Source: Thermicanus aegyptius DSM 12793 | GTDB taxonomy: Bacteria; Bacillota; Bacilli; Thermicanales; Thermicanaceae | Assembly: GCF_000510645.1 (NCBI RefSeq) | Contig: NZ_KI783301.1 | Span: forward strand, 2,301,151 to 2,365,150 | Length of the DNA: 64,000 nucleotides | Direction of reading: 5' to 3' | Shown here: positions 1-9,222 of the stretch, one piece after another | Layout: each line of letters starts with the position of its first letter | How positions within the stretch are numbered: position 1 is the stretch's first letter | Notes under the pieces: generated by a model | Told to the model about the DNA's origin: nothing | The model's input: the letters and a program-made list of their open reading frames with translations, nothing else | The model's database searches: none | Program-made: the position numbers and the translations under genes

Positions 1-1193
1 TGAAAAGCATGGGCATCACGAAGGGCCCGGGGTTTTTTTAGCAAGGCTTCTAAGTAGTGATCCAATTTGGTAATGAGCCCGTTCCGTTCATAGGATCGTG
101 GGTGCTCTGCGATCACTTGGTTTTGAGCCACGACGATCACTCGGTCTACATAAAGCTTCACCCATACCGATTGGCCTACAAAGCTACAAGGCACAGAGTA
201 TTGGTTGGTTTCAACAGTGATGAGTGAGGTTTTATTCACCTCACATGAGATGAGTTTACAGGCTTCGAACCGCCGCACCGGAAGGGGATGAAGATACTCT
301 TTTTCTTTTTCCCATAGGTCCAACACAGTTTCTTTGGAGCGGGGGACGGTTCTTTGTTTTGATTCTCTTAAGCACCACTCTCTAAGCATTACATTGAGCT
401 CATCCAAGGAGGTGACTTCCGGGATGGGTACGAGGGCATTTCTCCGGACATAGCCCACGGTTCCTTCGATTCTCCCTTTTTCATTTCCGGATCGTACGTT
501 GCAAAATTCAGCTTTAAATAGATAGTGGGCTTGCAAAGAGAGAAAGGAGTCCTGTTCAAGACGATCTCTTCCTTGCAGAATCTTTTGTACGGCCGTTTTG
601 AGATTGTCAAAGAGGCCCTCGGTAGGAACGCCTCCGAAAAATTCAAAGGCGTGAACGAAACCGTCCAGGAATGCTTCTTGTCTCTCGTGAAGGTAGGCTC
701 GTACAAAGCGGGCTCGACTCGCAGAAAGCTCAATACAAAAGAGATAGATTCGCGTCCTCTTTCCTTGAAGGAAAATATCGGCTTCCCCCCAGTCAAATTG
801 AAATTGTTGCCCTAACCTAAATTCTAAAGGGATATAAACTTCCTCAATCTTCTTTTTTTGCTTGGCTACGAGCTTTCGAATGTTCGATTCGGAACCTTTA
901 AAATCATATTCTTCAACCAGCCGCCGGTAGATTCTCGCTGCGGTGTGGCGCTGTTTTCCCCATCTCCCTTGGTCTTCTTCGAGCCACTTGTCGATGATCG
1001 GGAGTACTCGTTTTGTTTCAGCGGAATATTCCTTGGTCCGATATACATTCTGTCGTTGAATGACCGTTGGAGCTGTCTGATTCGATAGGTACTTGCGGAC
1101 GGTATTTCGTGAAATCCCAAGTTGTTTCGCAATTTGTCTTTGCGATAATCCTTCAACCTCCTTTAAAAATTTGATATGATGGTATTGAGCCAT
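1..1193 (-). CDS. istA: IS21-family transposase IstA, partial at window edge
   Basis: A continuous reading frame runs from an ATG at 1193 to the window edge (397 codons, no stop). An N-terminal helix-turn-helix reads LSQRQIAKQLGISRNTVRKY. A DDE integrase core follows, with QFDWGEAD, GLFDNL and NEKGRIEGTVGY marking the two aspartates and the glutamate. IstA carries out DNA strand transfer and works with the ATPase IstB, whose gene would lie beyond the left edge. The start is preceded by AAAGGATG. The reading frame appears intact, so the element may be active if IstB is present. Confidence 0.9.
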   Translation of the reverse strand, partial: MAQYHHIKFLKEVEGLSQRQIAKQLGISRNTVRKYLSNQTAPTVIQRQNVYRTKEYSAETKRVLPIIDKWLEEDQGRWGKQRHTAARIYRRLVEEYDFKGSESNIRKLVAKQKKKIEEVYIPLEFRLGQQFQFDWGEADIFLQGKRTRIYLFCIELSASRARFVRAYLHERQEAFLDGFVHAFEFFGGVPTEGLFDNLKTAVQKILQGRDRLEQDSFLSLQAHYLFKAEFCNVRSGNEKGRIEGTVGYVRRNALVPIPEVTSLDELNVMLREWCLRESKQRTVPRSKETVLDLWEKEKEYLHPLPVRRFEACKLISCEVNKTSLITVETNQYSVPCSFVGQSVWVKLYVDRVIVVAQNQVIAEHPRSYERNGLITKLDHYLEALLKKPRALRDAHAF

Positions 1194-1335
1194 GGTGATC
1201 ATCCTTTTCTTCTTCCCCTCTTATGTAGTTTGACTTCCGCTTTCTATCATAAGAGAGAGGATTTGATTTGGAAATGCCGTGGCTCATTTTTATTGTGATC
1301 GAACCTCGCTTTAGTGGCTCAATTTTAGATTATCA
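1194..1335 (-). repeat. terminal region of the IS21-family element with internal repeats
   Basis: Two copies of a GTGGCTCA(A/T)TTTTA motif lie 35 bp apart (1279-1293 and 1314-1328) between the istA start and the neighbouring transposase remnant. Multiple short direct repeats at each end are typical of IS21-family elements. The outer tip is probably near 1335, where the minus strand reads TGATAATC, but the exact boundary cannot be set without the other end. Confidence 0.6.
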
Positions 1336-1690
1336 AATACAAGAGGTTCTTTTCCCAGGATTCGATTTCTCTTGGATATTTCTTTTTCCCATTTCTCTTT
1401 AAACTTCTCAAATTCATTTTCCGCCGTTTCTTTTGTTTCGGCTTGATAGATTTTCTTCATATCTTGGGCGATTTCTCCCTGATCCTTTTTCCTTGCTTTA
1501 TGTAAAGTGTTTCGTACTTGATGCACTACACAGCGCTGGAGACTATTTTGGGGAAGGACTTCTTAAAGACCTCTTCTAAGCCGGCAAGCCCATCAAAGAC
1601 ACCAACCCATACTTCTTCTACCCCGCGTGCTCTTATATCTTGAAGCATTTCTTCCCAGCCTGTGCTGCTTTTTTTTCCACCGAATTAAAG
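1311..1690 (-). pseudogene. IS256 (Mutator)-type transposase remnant
   Basis: The minus strand encodes GWEEMLQDIRARGVEEVWVG, then FDGLAGLEEVF, and after a one-base frameshift near 1553 QRCVVHQVRNTLHKA. These match the central block of IS256 transposases: the second catalytic Asp in FDGL and the QRCxxHxxRN motif. The N-terminal part is missing, and the C-terminus is cut off where the IS21 end begins, the stop codon falling inside the IS21 repeat. It is a dead fragment that later served as an IS21 target. Confidence 0.8.
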
Positions 1691-1704
1691 GCCTAGGATT
1701 TCCC

Positions 1705-1805
1705 GGTAGCCGGAGGGTATCACGGTATAGCTGGATTGTTGATTTGGAAAAATTTTGTTATTCACGATCTTCAAGAAAATCTTTTATGGCAAATTTCAAC
1801 AACAA
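1705..1805 (-). pseudogene. tyrosine recombinase N-terminal remnant
   Basis: After a strong AAAGGAGG site the minus strand reads, from TTG codons near 1805, LKFAIKDFLEDRE-stop, then in the same frame QNFSKSTIQLYRDTL. This resembles the N-terminal SAM-like core-binding domain of XerC/phage-type integrases, with a stop where a Tyr codon would fit (TAA for TAT or TAC). No catalytic domain follows, because the IS256 remnant begins immediately. Its position about 100 bp from the 3' end of a tRNA gene is where such integrases usually sit. The match was made by eye over about 33 residues. Confidence 0.5.
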
Positions 1806-1908
1806 TAAAACCACCTCCTTTCCAATGATGATTAAGAAAGAAAGTGGTTAGTTAAATGAAATCATGGTTTTGTGTTGACTACTTATCATGATTTCTAATT
1901 TTCCTTTA

Positions 1909-1983
1909 TGGTGGAGCTAAGGGGATTTGAACCCCTGACCCCCTGCGTGCGATGCAGGTGCTCTCCCGCTGAGCTATAGCCCC
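1909..1983 (-). tRNA. tRNA-Ala, anticodon CGC
   Basis: The 75 nt fold as a full cloverleaf: 7-bp acceptor stem GGGGCTA/TAGCTCC, D arm GCTC...GAGC, anticodon stem CCTGC/GCAGG with loop ATCGCAC, T arm AGGGG-TTCAAAT-CCCCT, and an encoded CCA. The G3:U70 wobble pair, the alanine identity element, is present. The anticodon CGC reads GCG codons. No other tRNA lies in the window. Confidence 0.95.
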
Positions 1984-2050
1984 ATGTATCCATCGCCCGG
2001 CTCTCCCCGGGCGACAGAAAAAAATATACCACGAAAGAGAAATCTAGTCA

Positions 2051-2065
2051 ATACCATGACTTGGG
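2051..2065. repeat. left copy of 15-bp direct repeat flanking the defence island
   Basis: ATACCATGACTTGGG occurs here and again at 15357-15371, in the same orientation, 13.3 kb apart. The match extends imperfectly outward (CTAGTCA versus CTTGACA). The copy lies 68 bp beyond the tRNA-Ala gene. It may be an attachment site or an old target duplication; chance is not excluded. Confidence 0.4.
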
Positions 2066-2194
2066 GAGCTATTTGCTTTGTACTTTTTTCTTCTCCTTTA
2101 GCATACGAAATTAAAATTCATTTACGCTACATAACCCCATTTTGATCCGGTCTTACAAGTAAATCAAGACGAACTGGTATGATTTGGAATACCT

Positions 2195-2248
2195 TGTGGA
2201 TAAAAAGAGCAGACGATCCCTTTATCCACAAAAACGGTTTGTGGATCG
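2195..2248. promoter_or_regulatory. cluster of three DnaA-box-like sites
   Basis: TGTGGATAA at 2195-2203 and TTATCCACA at 2222-2230 are perfect DnaA boxes in opposite orientations. TGTGGATCG at 2240-2248 is a near match. The pairs also form inverted repeats. The rest of the 1984-2302 gap shows no gene. The cluster could be a DnaA-binding or titration site, a plasmid-origin relic, or simple palindromes of a mobile element. There is no dnaA or rep gene nearby. Confidence 0.4.
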
Positions 2249-2302
2249 TTAAAGTATGAAATCACATGTGAATTAGCTCTTAGCTAGGCGCTTCTCACCA
2301 AG

Positions 2303-2960
2303 CTACGCATGTTCTGGGCTTCTCTCTCCTTGATTCTTCCCAGGACCATCGCCAGCATCACGCATAGCGCAAGCTCGGTTCGCATCTTCATTTTGACCAT
2401 GCTTCGATGCGAAAGCTCGAATCCAAAAAACACCAAGCCAGCCGTTGACGTGCTCTACCGCCGTTCGTTTGGCATATTCTTTTTCCCATTTGCAACTGGT
2501 CCGGACTATGAGGGTAAAAATCCTGCGATCTTCCGCAAGTGAAATCCAAATTCCTTGCGCCACCGCACACTGAGCCTGCACTTTAAATTCAATGTCCATT
2601 TGCTTAGCGGGACAAAGCTTCTTGATCGAATTACGGTCTTTTTTAAAACCACCATGAACCATTTCCCGCTGTTTTCCTGTATCCGGACAGATGAAGAACA
2701 CGGTCACTTTATAGTCGTAAACCACATTTTCTTTCCCTTCCAGTACAATCGTTTTGTCGTATCCTTCCACATGTTACCGGATGTCGATCACAGGCCTTAC
2801 CCAATACTCATCCCATAGCTTCACGATCAGCCTCGTGTCATAAGCCCGCGGTCAAGATCCAGCGTTTCGACGTTTTTTAAGATTTACGGTTGACTTTCCT
2901 GCATCTGGTTTAGTAGTGCATGCCCTTCGGGAATAACCGATGCAGATGCTATGAGCGGGG
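2303..2960 (-). pseudogene. IS1182-like DDE transposase remnant
   Basis: The minus strand contains blocks typical of the C-terminal half of IS1182-type transposases: CPDTGKQREM, KKLCPAKQMDIEFKVQ, DRRIFTLIVRTSCKWEKEYA and KRTAVEHVNGWL. Upstream, out-of-frame pieces (2770-2960) recall the DRGYDDTKLI and KPVIDIRNMWKDG blocks, now broken by stops and shifts. The N-terminal half is absent. It is a decayed element lying between the tRNA end and the Thoeris genes. Confidence 0.7.
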
Positions 2961-3015
2961 TGCTTTAGTTTTGTTTGGGCTGCTGTGATTTTTTGAAAAA
3001 AACAAGATACTTGAG

Positions 3016-3594
3016 TTAACTATTTTTTTCAATCCATTTATCAAAATTCTTATACCTATCATCTGCAACCCAATCATAAACCTTGAAATATTTTGATAAT
3101 TTATAAGCTTTCCCCCAATCAGACCGATTAATACCACTTATGCTCCATCCATCTAGGTCACTATATTTGACCCATTTCCCATTTTTATATTCAAGCAAAT
3201 TGAGTTTTTGACCATCATTGCTAAACTCAATTGCTAGATAATCAAATGGATTAGGCCCCAGTTTTTTTGTTTTTTGATCTTTACCAGCAATAGAATTAAT
3301 ATGAATTCCAAGTAACAAATTCCCTTTTTCCAGACTTTTCATAATTTCATATCTCACCCAGCGTCTTGAGTATGTTTCTGAACCTATTAAGACAGCTGTA
3401 ACTGATGTATTCTTTAGTTCGCTATTTATTAAGCGTTTTAATGCCAAATTACTCTCTTTCTTCGCCTCTTCCCATATAGAAGCGTCAAAATACCCTGCTC
3501 CTTCATGTTTTGTAGTTTTATGGTTTCGAACTACATTTGCGCGAAAATCAATTACATCTTGATAATGGAAGCTGAAAAACACCCGCTTTGCCAT
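3016..3594 (-). CDS. thsB: Thoeris TIR-domain sensor ThsB
   Basis: A 192-aa cytosolic TIR-like (DUF1863) protein. The N-terminus KRVFFSFHYQD is the first TIR strand, and SRRWVRYEIMKS carries the likely catalytic glutamate (E83). In known Thoeris systems ThsB senses phage infection and makes a cyclic-ADPR-type signal from NAD+ that activates ThsA. Its length agrees with characterised ThsB proteins (about 190 aa). The ATG follows the thsA stop directly (TAG-ATG), and its Shine-Dalgarno site lies in the Arg codons ending thsA, so the two are translationally coupled. The DNA is distinctly AT-rich. A small CAAG/CTTG stem followed by seven Ts just after the stop may end the transcript. Confidence 0.9.
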   Translation of the reverse strand: MAKRVFFSFHYQDVIDFRANVVRNHKTTKHEGAGYFDASIWEEAKKESNLALKRLINSELKNTSVTAVLIGSETYSRRWVRYEIMKSLEKGNLLLGIHINSIAGKDQKTKKLGPNPFDYLAIEFSNDGQKLNLLEYKNGKWVKYSDLDGWSISGINRSDWGKAYKLSKYFKVYDWVADDRYKNFDKWIEKNS

Positions 3595-5028
3595 CTAGAT
3601 TCTCCTCCTTATCTCATCAATTATTTTCATTATTGTATTAATAATTTCATCCGGTATTGAAGTACTGCCAAGTATTTCAAACCATGGCTTAAACACCTGT
3701 ACCTCAGGATAATACTTAGGAAAGTCATTCATTACTTCTTCCCATAAAATCCTAGTTTGAAAACCAGTGACACCTACTGGAATTACATTCACTCCCATTG
3801 AATACGCTATTTCAAATTCATTTCTGACCCCTTCAGCATTAACAATTTTTCCGTCCACCCTTTTATTGCCAAAGAGAAAGATAGCTATGCCTGCTTCGGC
3901 AATCATATTCCGCCTATAAAAATCCCACAGTTCAGGCAGCGACTTACCGCCGCTTGCTTTTTGAGGAAAGGGTCTTAAAACTAAGTTGTTTTCAATTCTG
4001 CTTTTCCTTTCTGACTGTAAACAGTCAAGTGCACCATTAATCACATAGCTTCCTACTCCTAGACCAAATCCAGAAATTACTCTATAATCTCTTTTAACCA
4101 GTTCATTACTCAAGCCATGCAAAAGTTCTTTTGCAGTATCCTCAGACATTGCGCCGTAATCTTCAGCACTTCCAGATATAAAGACACTATTCTTTCTAAA
4201 GGATTTCTCAATCATTTTTAGAATGCTGGTTATTTCTTGGTATTCATCTACTAAAATGGTATTAATTGAGAACCTTTTTAAATCGTTGATCTGTAATTCC
4301 TGTTTTATCTTTGCATAATCATAATCCTCTTTATTGCCAAATTCTGATTCTACAATTCTTCTCAGGAAACAATAGTGCGGACGTTGATTCCCTTCGAGCC
4401 TTATTCTTATACGACTAAGGATATAGTTCAAGTTTGGATCATTGAAACTGAAACCTATAAACAAGAATGTTTTTGATACCAAGTCGCCTTGCAAGGCAGT
4501 AGTAAACAACGAGTGCGTCAGCTCATACTTTTCATAATCATCCCGTGTTATAACTGCCTTATGAACTTGACTTACATCCCCATGCATTTTATAAACAACT
4601 GCATCTCTGTCACTTAATGTTAGCGCAAGATTTTCCGGTTCAATTTTCACATCAGGTTTTTTACCAATATCCCTGAGCGCAGTTTCAATTAAAGTGTCGT
4701 AATTAGATGTCCAATATGTCGTAATAGGTAATCTGGCTAAAATCCTATGATTCTCAGTAATGGATGCACGCCTTTGAAATTCGTCGGTGATAATTTGGTT
4801 AAGCTTACCTCTTCCACCATTTTCATTACTGTAGTACTGAGCAAGAGATACCAGGTCATGTTGTTCTCTTTCTACTTTTAAACGAAGCTCTTCAGCAACG
4901 CTCCTAAGCAGTTCTGTCCAATTCACATATCCCGCTCCGCTGGAAAGCCCAGCCCCTGCAAAAATGGCCGCATTATTTTCCTTTAATGCCTTAGAAAAAT
5001 CGTCAATAAAACCTTTCAGATTCTGCAA
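3595..5028 (-). CDS. thsA: Thoeris effector ThsA (SIR2-SLOG NADase)
   Basis: A 477-aa protein. Residues 1 to about 275 form a SIR2-like NADase: FAGAGLSSGAG binds NAD, and TSNYDTLIE (N109) with YKMHGD (H149) supply the catalytic Asn and His. Residues about 283-477 form a SLOG/STALD domain starting VFISGSAEDYG with a GFGLGVGS nucleotide-binding loop. In characterised systems the SLOG domain binds the ThsB product and switches on NAD+ depletion, killing the infected cell. Domain order and length match the B. cereus-type ThsA. The start is a TTG with GGAAGGGGTG seven bases upstream. The gene is AT-rich, lies 85 bp after hsdR and is probably co-transcribed with it. Confidence 0.92.
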   Translation of the reverse strand: MQNLKGFIDDFSKALKENNAAIFAGAGLSSGAGYVNWTELLRSVAEELRLKVEREQHDLVSLAQYYSNENGGRGKLNQIITDEFQRRASITENHRILARLPITTYWTSNYDTLIETALRDIGKKPDVKIEPENLALTLSDRDAVVYKMHGDVSQVHKAVITRDDYEKYELTHSLFTTALQGDLVSKTFLFIGFSFNDPNLNYILSRIRIRLEGNQRPHYCFLRRIVESEFGNKEDYDYAKIKQELQINDLKRFSINTILVDEYQEITSILKMIEKSFRKNSVFISGSAEDYGAMSEDTAKELLHGLSNELVKRDYRVISGFGLGVGSYVINGALDCLQSERKSRIENNLVLRPFPQKASGGKSLPELWDFYRRNMIAEAGIAIFLFGNKRVDGKIVNAEGVRNEFEIAYSMGVNVIPVGVTGFQTRILWEEVMNDFPKYYPEVQVFKPWFEILGSTSIPDEIINTIMKIIDEIRRRI

Positions 5029-5113
5029 ATCTATTCACCCCTTCCTTTATACCTTTAATCCTGCGGAAAGAACATTAAGGGCTCTTTAGATATCGTATTT
5101 AATACCCTCACAA

Positions 5114-8100
5114 TCATATATTCTCCCTTTCCTCCGCTACTTTTGGCAATTCTTCTTTAACAAGCTGGTACTGATACCTAACCCTTGAACTCTCGTTTTG
5201 GCACATGAGCTTAGCCTGCTCCATTACTATTTCTACAGCTTTAGGTGTTTTGTCCGGCGGATAACCATAGTGCTTAAGCAGTCTCTTTATAATCATCTTC
5301 ATTTTGGCTTGCACGCTGGCACGAATAGACCAGTCAATGCTGAGATTTTTACGTATTGCCTCAGTCAAATCCCTTGCTATCTGCTTGAGGATATCGTCGC
5401 CCATTACCTCTTTGGCTGACTCGTTTTCGGCCAGGGCATCGTAAAACGCCAGCTCATCTTCAGTAAGACCGGTATTTTCTCCACGTTTATGCGCTTCATT
5501 GATTTCTTTGGCAAGCTGGATAAGTTCCAAAATAATCTGCGTGGTTTCAATGGTGCGGTTCTGGTACTTCCTGATCGCATTCTCCAAAAGCTCCGAGAAC
5601 TTCCTGGACTGAACGAGATTTCGCCTGGAAAAAGTCTTAATCTTGCCTTTAAGCAATCTGTTAAGGAGCTCAACGGCAAGGTTGCGCTGTTTCATGTTGC
5701 GCACTTCCTCCAGGAACTCGTCGGACAGTATTGCGATATTAGGTTTATTAAGCCCAACGGCATCCAAAACATCGATAACCTCATTGCTGGCAATAGATTT
5801 GGATATAAGCTGGTTAAGCTGGGCTTCAATCTCCGCAGCAGTTTTCTTTTTGGAATTTTCGGGTATGAGCTTGATGATCCCCGATTTAACTGCTTTATGG
5901 AAACCTACCTCAAGGTTTAATTTCTCAGCGGTATCGGTAGTAGCACAAAGCGAGTAAGCCTTAGAAAGTTCGCCGACCAGCTTAAGATATTCATTTTTAC
6001 CTTCCTCACGCAGCCCGATGATGTAGTCAATGGTTTCAACAATGGCGGCCATTCTGTCGGAAGCTGAACCGGTAAAGAATTTCTGATAATCATGGCCATG
6101 GAGCAATTCCTTAATTAATTCATACTTCTCAAGAAGTACTGCTGCTGCCAGTTCAGTATCAACACCGGTCTTTTCCCTGTCGCTCTCGGTATAATCATTA
6201 AGAGCATTCTTCAGGTTTTCGGCAATGCCGATATAATCTACGATCAAGCCGCCCTGCTTCTCCCTAAATACCCGGTTAACGCGGGCGATGGCCTGCATTA
6301 GGTTATGTCCTTGCATGGGTTTGTCAATATACATGGTGTGCATACTGGGAACATCAAAACCGGTCAGCCACATGTCACGTACAATGACTAACTTCAGCTC
6401 GTCCTTGTTATCCTTCATGCGCTTGGCGATCCGGTCCCGGGTAGCCTTTGTGCCGATGAAAGGCTGCCATTCCTTAGGATCAGAAGAACTTCCGGTAATA
6501 ACCACCTTAATAACGCCTTTTTCCACATCGTCAGAGTGCCATTCCGGGCGCAGTTCTACGATCGCTTTATAAAGGTCAATGGCAATCCTTCGGGACATGG
6601 TTACGATCATACCTTTGCCCACTTCTGTTTCCTGAGCTGCGAGACGCTTTTCAAAATGCTCCACAATATCTTTGGCAATCGCTTTAACACGCTGCTCGGC
6701 ACCAACAATAGCCTCAAGCCTTGACCATTTTGACTTGAGCTTTTCTTTTTGGGTATACTCCTGGTACTCAGTGATCTCTTCGTATTCGCTGTCAATAATG
6801 GGCTTGAGTTCATCCGGCAGCTCCAGCTTCGCAATCCGGCTTTCGTAGAAAATGCGTACTGTCGTTCCATCCTCAACTGCCCTGGTCATATCATAGATAT
6901 CGATATAGTCGCCAAAGACCGCCCTGGTGTCCTTGTCCGCAAGTGATATCGGCGTTCCGGTAAAGCCGATATAAGATGCTTTAGGAAGGGCATCACGCAT
7001 ATATTTGGCATAACCATATTTGACCTCAGCTTCAGTATCACCCTTAACAATTTCCGCTCCGAATCCGTACTGGCTTCGATGAGCTTCATCAGCAATAACA
7101 ATTACGTTTTCCCGGTCTGTAAGGACAGGTAGGCTGTCCCCTTTTTCTTCAGGAGCAAATTTTTGTATGGTCGTGAAGATTATGCCTCCCGATTCCCTCG
7201 CAAGGAGTCTGCGGAGATCTGCTCTATCCTGAGCCTGTACGGGTTCCTGGCGTAATAAGTCTTTTGATTTGGCAAATGTGGAAAATAACTGATCGTCAAG
7301 GTCGTTACGGTCGGTAATCACTACGATTGTCGGGTTATTAAGTTCTTTCGCAAGAACAAGTTTGCCCACATAGAAAACCATAGAAAGACTTTTGCCGCTG
7401 CCCTGGGTATGCCAAACCACGCCGGCTTTGCGATCCCCCTCAGTGATTGCGGCTCTTATCGTGCTTTCAACTGCCTTATTGACAGCATGATATTGATGGT
7501 AGCCTGCCAGAATTTTGTAAGTATCTTTTCCATCAGTCTGGAACAATATAAAACTCTTAATAATATCAAGCAGGCGTTCCTTTTCAAACATTCCTTTGAT
7601 TAAGACCTCAAGCTGTGGGCGTCCTACAGGTGCAACCTCGTCCCCATCAATCGTACGCCACATCATGAACCTGTCTTCATTGGCCGTTATTGTGCCTGCC
7701 CTGGCATTTACCCCATCAGATATAACCACAAAGGAATTATAGGTAAAGAGAGACGGGATCGTGCTTATATAGTTTTGGATCTGATTAAAGGCATCGGTTA
7801 TTTCAACGTCTTCATTGGCCAGGTTTTTAAGCTCGATGACAACAAGGGGTATGCCGTTGACAAATACCACCACATCAGGACGCTTTTCAATCCTGTTCTC
7901 AATCACAGTAAATTGGTTAACAGCCAAAAAATCATTATTCTCTATTTTCTCGAAGTCAAAAACCTTGACCTGCTTGCTGACTATTCTGCCATTACTGGCC
8001 CTGAATGTAGCATTCACCCCATCGGTGACCATCTTCTGAAAAAGACGGTTGTTGTCTATTAATGCAGGATTAAGCGGCACAAGAATTTGATGCAGGGCGT

Positions 8101-8311
8101 CGTCCAGAGCCTCCTGGGGCAAATCCGGGTTTATACGCTTTAAGGCGTCCCTCAAACGTTCCTCCAGGATTACCTCGGAATAATCGGAGCGTTCAGGATA
8201 ATCTCCACCGGGCGAAAAGTCAGGAGCAAAGGCAATTTCGTAGCCCAGTTCCTCGAACCATTCCAAGGCCGCCTGCTCCAGTTCATCCTCATATATATTA
8301 TGGTTTGGCAT
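5114..8311 (-). CDS. hsdR: type I restriction enzyme R subunit
   Basis: A 1065-aa motor and nuclease subunit of a type I restriction system. The N-terminal PD-(D/E)xK nuclease is visible as RPDVVVF...VIELKN (D146, E160, K162). The SF2 translocase follows: HTQGSGKS Walker A near 301-308, [27 protein letters not shown], and a helicase C domain with TGFDVP and QAIARVNR. A helical C-terminus probably docks to the methylase. No frameshift is seen. It starts 29 bp after the hsdS stop. Without a working HsdS it should not reach DNA, unless the 3' half of hsdS or another recognition protein substitutes. Confidence 0.95.
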   Translation of the reverse strand: MPNHNIYEDELEQAALEWFEELGYEIAFAPDFSPGGDYPERSDYSEVILEERLRDALKRINPDLPQEALDDALHQILVPLNPALIDNNRLFQKMVTDGVNATFRASNGRIVSKQVKVFDFEKIENNDFLAVNQFTVIENRIEKRPDVVVFVNGIPLVVIELKNLANEDVEITDAFNQIQNYISTIPSLFTYNSFVVISDGVNARAGTITANEDRFMMWRTIDGDEVAPVGRPQLEVLIKGMFEKERLLDIIKSFILFQTDGKDTYKILAGYHQYHAVNKAVESTIRAAITEGDRKAGVVWHTQGSGKSLSMVFYVGKLVLAKELNNPTIVVITDRNDLDDQLFSTFAKSKDLLRQEPVQAQDRADLRRLLARESGGIIFTTIQKFAPEEKGDSLPVLTDRENVIVIADEAHRSQYGFGAEIVKGDTEAEVKYGYAKYMRDALPKASYIGFTGTPISLADKDTRAVFGDYIDIYDMTRAVEDGTTVRIFYESRIAKLELPDELKPIIDSEYEEITEYQEYTQKEKLKSKWSRLEAIVGAEQRVKAIAKDIVEHFEKRLAAQETEVGKGMIVTMSRRIAIDLYKAIVELRPEWHSDDVEKGVIKVVITGSSSDPKEWQPFIGTKATRDRIAKRMKDNKDELKLVIVRDMWLTGFDVPSMHTMYIDKPMQGHNLMQAIARVNRVFREKQGGLIVDYIGIAENLKNALNDYTESDREKTGVDTELAAAVLLEKYELIKELLHGHDYQKFFTGSASDRMAAIVETIDYIIGLREEGKNEYLKLVGELSKAYSLCATTDTAEKLNLEVGFHKAVKSGIIKLIPENSKKKTAAEIEAQLNQLISKSIASNEVIDVLDAVGLNKPNIAILSDEFLEEVRNMKQRNLAVELLNRLLKGKIKTFSRRNLVQSRKFSELLENAIRKYQNRTIETTQIILELIQLAKEINEAHKRGENTGLTEDELAFYDALAENESAKEVMGDDILKQIARDLTEAIRKNLSIDWSIRASVQAKMKMIIKRLLKHYGYPPDKTPKAVEIVMEQAKLMCQNESSRVRYQYQLVKEELPKVAEERENI

Positions 8312-8340
8312 AAGGCATCCTCCTCTCTATCGCATACATC

Positions 8341-9222
8341 TTATACAACCTCCTCCACCGGTACTCTTATCTCACCGCTCATTAGCTTAGGTAGCAGGGT
8401 GTCGCGAAGTGATTTTAGAACCCTTGTGGATTGAAAATTATTAAATAATTCTTCATCTATTGGTTCAATAAAATCATTAAAAATGTCAATTATATCCACA
8501 TCACTTGGAACAACAACTTTTACTCTTTCAATTCCTGATTTATTAATTGCATCAAAGATTGATCCATTACTTGCATCGTGAAATTGTTTAGTAATTGTCT
8601 TTAGCCAATAATACAGAATATTGTTTTTATGATGCTTAAGTCTTAATGCTGAAACACCTCTACCTATACAACATTCCTTATATGCAACGTTAATTTGCCC
8701 GACAGGTGCTCTAACACTTAATAAAACATCTCCAGGTTTAGCAATCTTATTTGGTTTGCTACAATACATAGACTCCTCTGGATATTTTAACCCAAAATCT
8801 TTAACACCTTGGTAAAAGACCATACCAACACCCACAGAATTATACGTATCAGAAGATGGAGATTGACCCATATTTATATGACATATATCTCCTAAAGTTT
8901 TAACTCTCCACCCTTTTGGTATTAGCCCTAGTTCGCCTTCCTCAAACTCCCCGTCCTTAAACGGCTCAAAATCCACAAACCAAGACTTAAAGAGTGCATG
9001 CGCCATTTCTTCAAGGGTTTTGTTGATTTTGTTATTAAGCTCGATCATGTCGTCAAGGGCAGACAGTGTAGCGGCGATTGCCTTTTGTTCGGGGAGTGGA
9101 GGAAGACGTACTGGATATTTCATAATTGCACCTTTATCCCCTCGTGGCATTTTCGTCCCTTTTGACCCTGCCATTACGTAATCAAAAAATACATCATTAC
9201 TTAAACAACTCAACTTTCGCAC
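8341..9222 (-). pseudogene. hsdS: hsdS 3' fragment (specificity subunit, after IS insertion)
   Basis: From about residue 9 this frame continues the HsdS begun at 11050: LSNDVFFDYVMAGSKG, the central conserved helix region LPPLPEQKAIAATLSALDDM, a complete second target-recognition domain from about residue 105 (IPKGWRVKTLGDICHINMGQ) and the distal repeat LLPKLMSGEIRV. A GTG at 9222, inside the IS terminal repeat, could start a 293-aa half-S protein carrying one recognition domain. Half-S proteins of other type I systems can dimerise and work, so this piece may not be dead. hsdR begins 29 bp downstream. Confidence 0.9.

Noticed and set aside
389-1156. Open frames at 389-796 and 866-1156 on the minus strand and their plus-strand counterparts
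   Set aside because: They are out-of-frame shadows of the continuous IstA frame, which is open from 1193 to the edge.
2195-2248. Chromosomal origin of replication
   Set aside because: No dnaA/dnaN, no AT-rich unwinding element and only three boxes amid transposon remains.
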